Shown here piece by piece: positions 61,573-64,000 of a stretch of DNA of 64,000 bases. Source of the DNA: Scleroderma bovista (taxonomy: Eukaryota > Basidiomycota > Agaricomycetes > Boletales > Sclerodermataceae); contig JAYMGJ010000040.1 in NCBI GenBank assembly GCA_037178675.1, positions 211,511 through 275,510 on the forward strand, given 5' to 3'. Each line of letters opens with the position of its first letter. Position 1 is the first letter of the stretch. A program made the translations under genes and the position numbers. The notes below the pieces were generated by a model that had not been told where the DNA came from, did not search any database, and worked only from the letters and a program-made list of their open reading frames with translations.

Positions 61573-61881
61573 TCAATATCTCCGAAAGCAATCCCTAATC
61601 CAGAGCTCCGTCATCTTCCCTATTTTCGAGTCAGTGAATATATACGATTCTCCATTATGCAATGACACGTGTTGACAGTATGTAGCGTAGCATAAGAGAT
61701 CTCGACAGGATTCACATGTCTTTACTGTGAGTGCCGTGGTCGAAAATGTAGGGGTGAGATTAGGGCATGTAGAGCAGACTCTCGTGGTCAAACTCGTTTT
61801 CCCATTTCTGCTTGGTTCGTTCGCGCTTTTCCTGGCACTGGCGGCCTCTGCGGTCGTGGCGACAAGGTGGTGAGTCGTCAC
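61573..61881 (-). CDS. Uncertain short ORF with CxxC pairs
   Basis: A 102-codon open frame with VCSTCP, CESCRDLLC and a Ser/Thr-rich N-terminus. No intron structure or recognised family. It may be chance, and it lies just upstream of the 88-residue gene on the same strand. The rest of 61554-62219 holds no clear gene. Confidence 0.25.
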   Translation of the reverse strand: MTTHHLVATTAEAASARKSANEPSRNGKTSLTTRVCSTCPNLTPTFSTTALTVKTCESCRDLLCYATYCQHVSLHNGESYIFTDSKIGKMTELWIRDCFRRY

Positions 61882-62219
61882 GGTGTCTTTACTCTGGGAA
61901 TTTCTTGGGATTCATCTATGCTTGGTGGATGTCTGCAAAGGAATTCTATGGGTTGACGACGCAGAGGTCAACTAGATAACCCAAGACAACATTTCCTTCA
62001 CCACAAAATTAGTCTTGTGTCAAGATGCCGCAATCGACTTCCTTTGACTTATACACTGGAAGTGCGTGAAATACACGTATATTGCTGTAGTGATTACAGT
62101 CCATGGTCTTCAACGGCTAAAATAAGCAACTGAGAAGAACAACTATCTTCTAAGAGTCTGACTCAGGGAGACAATCGAAATGTGGCACGTCCGAAAACCG
62201 ATGCCTACAACATAAATGC

Positions 62220-63495
62220 TTAAACTGCAGATGAATAAAGTGATGGTTTCGGCTCGCCGTCCTCTTGGGTTGGCTTGTCATGAATGAACCTTCCTGGCCA
62301 ACATGGGATATAGACCAAGTTCGCAATGACAAGGGGAAGTGCATCCAAAAGATAGAAATATGCCTCTGTCGTAGCAAGGAAACCTTGGTAACCATAGGAA
62401 AGCTCCGCGACACGGTATCCCGACCGAACCTGGTGCACGATATGAACATACCACAGAATGCAGAGTGAAAAAAATTTAATACCAGGATACCGATTGAGCT
62501 GACAGTGAGAGCACCAGCCAAAGTCCGCCAGTCCCAAAACCAGTGCTTGGTCTGGTCCCGTTTCCATATACTATCGGGTCTTAGCGTGTATATTTTATAC
62601 AGGAACCGGACAAAAATGCTGAAAAATACGAGAAAAGAGATTAACTGCAGAATAAGGCCTGCTAAAAAGATCTGGTGAAGTGAGTTAACAAGCTGTAGTC
62701 CATAGGGAACAGACTCACACGTGATCCACCGATAGCTACTTTCGCATTCTTGGATACGCTTAAGCCTCCTCCAGCAGCCTGCGGAGGGATCAGATGGTCA
62801 ATGGGGAGGATTGGTGAGAAGAACAATCACCTGAATGAGAAATGTGGAGATATCCGAAAGTACGAAAACAAGGGTGATTTTGTTGAGGGGTAAGGGAACA
62901 TATTCAGCGCAAGCTAAAAACTTCGCAATGCGTCCCAGAAGGACGTAATCAGCCGCGATGAATGCACAAGGCTAATCGGAGATTCAGGCCCGCTGTTTAC
63001 TTGAGGTGCACGCACACCTACGGAGAGCACAATGAAGAAGTTCTCTGCAATATAAATTCCCATGGAATCTGGATGGTAATGCAGTGCGAATCGAAAACCG
63101 AACCCGATAGCGTAGCCTAAAGACACCTATAAATTTCACAAAGACGATAACAAATCCAGACACTTACAGTATTCACCGATGATTAAAGCAAGCATCCATT
63201 TAGTTCGGTAACGAAAGCACCAGAACGTTTGGATAAATGCAGTGGTCAGCACGACGACTGCATAAGAACTCATAATTAGAATTGACAATGCACTCCAGAA
63301 GGAAATAGGGTACATACAAATAGCCACAGCAGTCAGGGAATTTGATGCGATGTACTTCAATGGGTTGGAAGGGTCATCCTTGGGGTCAAGGTATGGATCG
63401 GTGGAGGTGGAGTTCTGTGCCATACAGGACGTCCCGAGGTAAAGTACCGATAGAATGAGCAGAGCCATTCTCATGTTGTTGTGTACCGCGGCCAT
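62220..63495 (-). CDS. RTA1-family lipid-translocating membrane protein
   Basis: The start MAAVHNNMRM leads into a signal peptide (ALLILSVLYLGTSCMAQ) and a short outer segment. Seven membrane helices are spread over about seven exons: NPLKYIASNSLTAVAIC, AVVVLTTAFIQTFWC, FGFRFALHYHPDSMGIYIAE with IAENFFIVLSP, FIAADYVLLGRI, LVFVLSDISTFLIQAAGGGL, IFLAGLILQLISFLVFFSIF and a final VRSGYRVAELSYGYQGFLAT to YLLDALPLVIANLVYIPCWP. These match the RTA1/RSB1 family (QAAGGGL and the RSxYRxxE motif are typical). Members protect against toxic lipids or 7-aminocholesterol. The substrate here is unknown. Confidence 0.88.
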
Positions 63496-64000
63496 GTCAG
63501 GAAAGTAACGCTTAGATATCCATGATAGAGCCTGCATATATATAGGCATCCAGAAAGCATAGACCTGTGCAGTAAAATCACCCTGTTAATTGGATATCCA
63601 CCCGGTGGGGAACAACATCCGAGCGTTCCGTCGGAAGGACAGCCCTGTGTACTGCGGAAGCAGCACGCAGCTACACTGGCTCAACCGTGGGGATCATTGG
63701 GAACACCCGACACTTAGTTGTGAAGACGCTTTCCCCCCAGACCGGCGGGGACGGAACGGTCCGTCGGGGGAGCCACAAGATCTCCGTCGACAGCTGGGCA
63801 CTGGATCGGAGAGGGCCCTAATATACGGAATAGGGCCTTGTGTTCACCCAGGTGGTACGAGATAAGAACATTCAGCATCAAAGTACTTGCGACGATAAAA
63901 GGAAGAGACTGTACAGGATTGGCAGAGGACCAAAACTGTGGTCGAGGTCATACGACATAGACGCTGGCCTACATAGTAATTGTGTACACGTTAGCAAAAG
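63496..64000. other. Upstream region of the RTA1-like gene
   Basis: About 500 bases. The segment 63590-63860 seems more GC-rich than its surroundings and has a small hairpin (GGCCCTA with TAGGGCC near 63815-63840). No gene or terminal repeats are supported. The window edge cuts the region. Confidence 0.4.

Noticed and set aside
63590..63865. GC-rich segment possibly of mobile-element origin
   Set aside because: No terminal repeats, target duplication or coding remnant could be shown; only a short hairpin.

Overview
This window looks like nuclear DNA of a mushroom-forming basidiomycete (Agaricomycetes). The genes are compact and intron-rich, with GT-AG introns of mostly 45-60 nt. Intergenic gaps are short and many neighbours are head-to-head. 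The gene content fits: two DUF6593 proteins, a bZIP of the fungal AP-1/DUF3425 type, a GH128 glucanase, an Inn1/Fic1-type C2 protein and an RTA1-type exporter. I saw no tRNA, rRNA, CRISPR array, complete transposon or virus. Exon borders were worked out by hand from reading-frame changes, splice consensus and phase. Where stated, the spliced lengths sum to whole codons.

Layout: 0.2-2.5 kb holds a cytokinesis C2 protein. 3.4-8.5 kb holds two divergently transcribed, diverged WD40 paralogues, each with a SUMO-interaction-like motif. 9.5-15.2 kb holds mitochondrial uL11, a DUF6593 protein, an AhpD-like protein and a secreted GH128 glycosidase. 15.7-20.9 kb holds a two-RRM protein, GPATCH11, a Ser-rich protein, the RNA polymerase subunit RPB12 and a second DUF6593 protein. 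22.4-32.2 kb is a looser region with a bZIP factor, mitochondrial uS14, two small unknown proteins, an Fpk1/Nrc-2-type AGC kinase and an HSF-domain regulator.

34-61 kb is a dense housekeeping block: TVP38, a tiny membrane protein, PEX11, a Tctex dynein light chain, MED10, a PPR-like mitochondrial protein, PCH2/TRIP13, a SelW-like Rdx protein, CLASP, the rhomboid protease PCP1, TRS20/sedlin, a polyQ protein, an F-box remnant, ERB1/BOP1, an LLP/DUF2423 protein, an Rpr2/Snm1-like zinc-ribbon protein and GLE1. After 61 kb come an 88-residue unknown protein and an RTA1-family membrane protein.

Themes: there is no metabolic cluster, but several genes share processes. ERB1, LLP, the Rpr2-like protein and perhaps the RRM protein belong to ribosome or RNA processing. 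RPB12, MED10 and GLE1 belong to transcription and mRNA export. uL11m, uS14m, PCP1 and the PPR-like protein are mitochondrial. CLASP, Tctex, PCH2 and Fic1 act in the cytoskeleton or cell cycle. The most unusual items are the divergent WD40 pair, an 8-nt microexon that restores the CxxC motif of the SelW-like gene, the touching start codons at 57.39 kb, four introns that are multiples of three and lack stop codons, and a decayed F-box gene.
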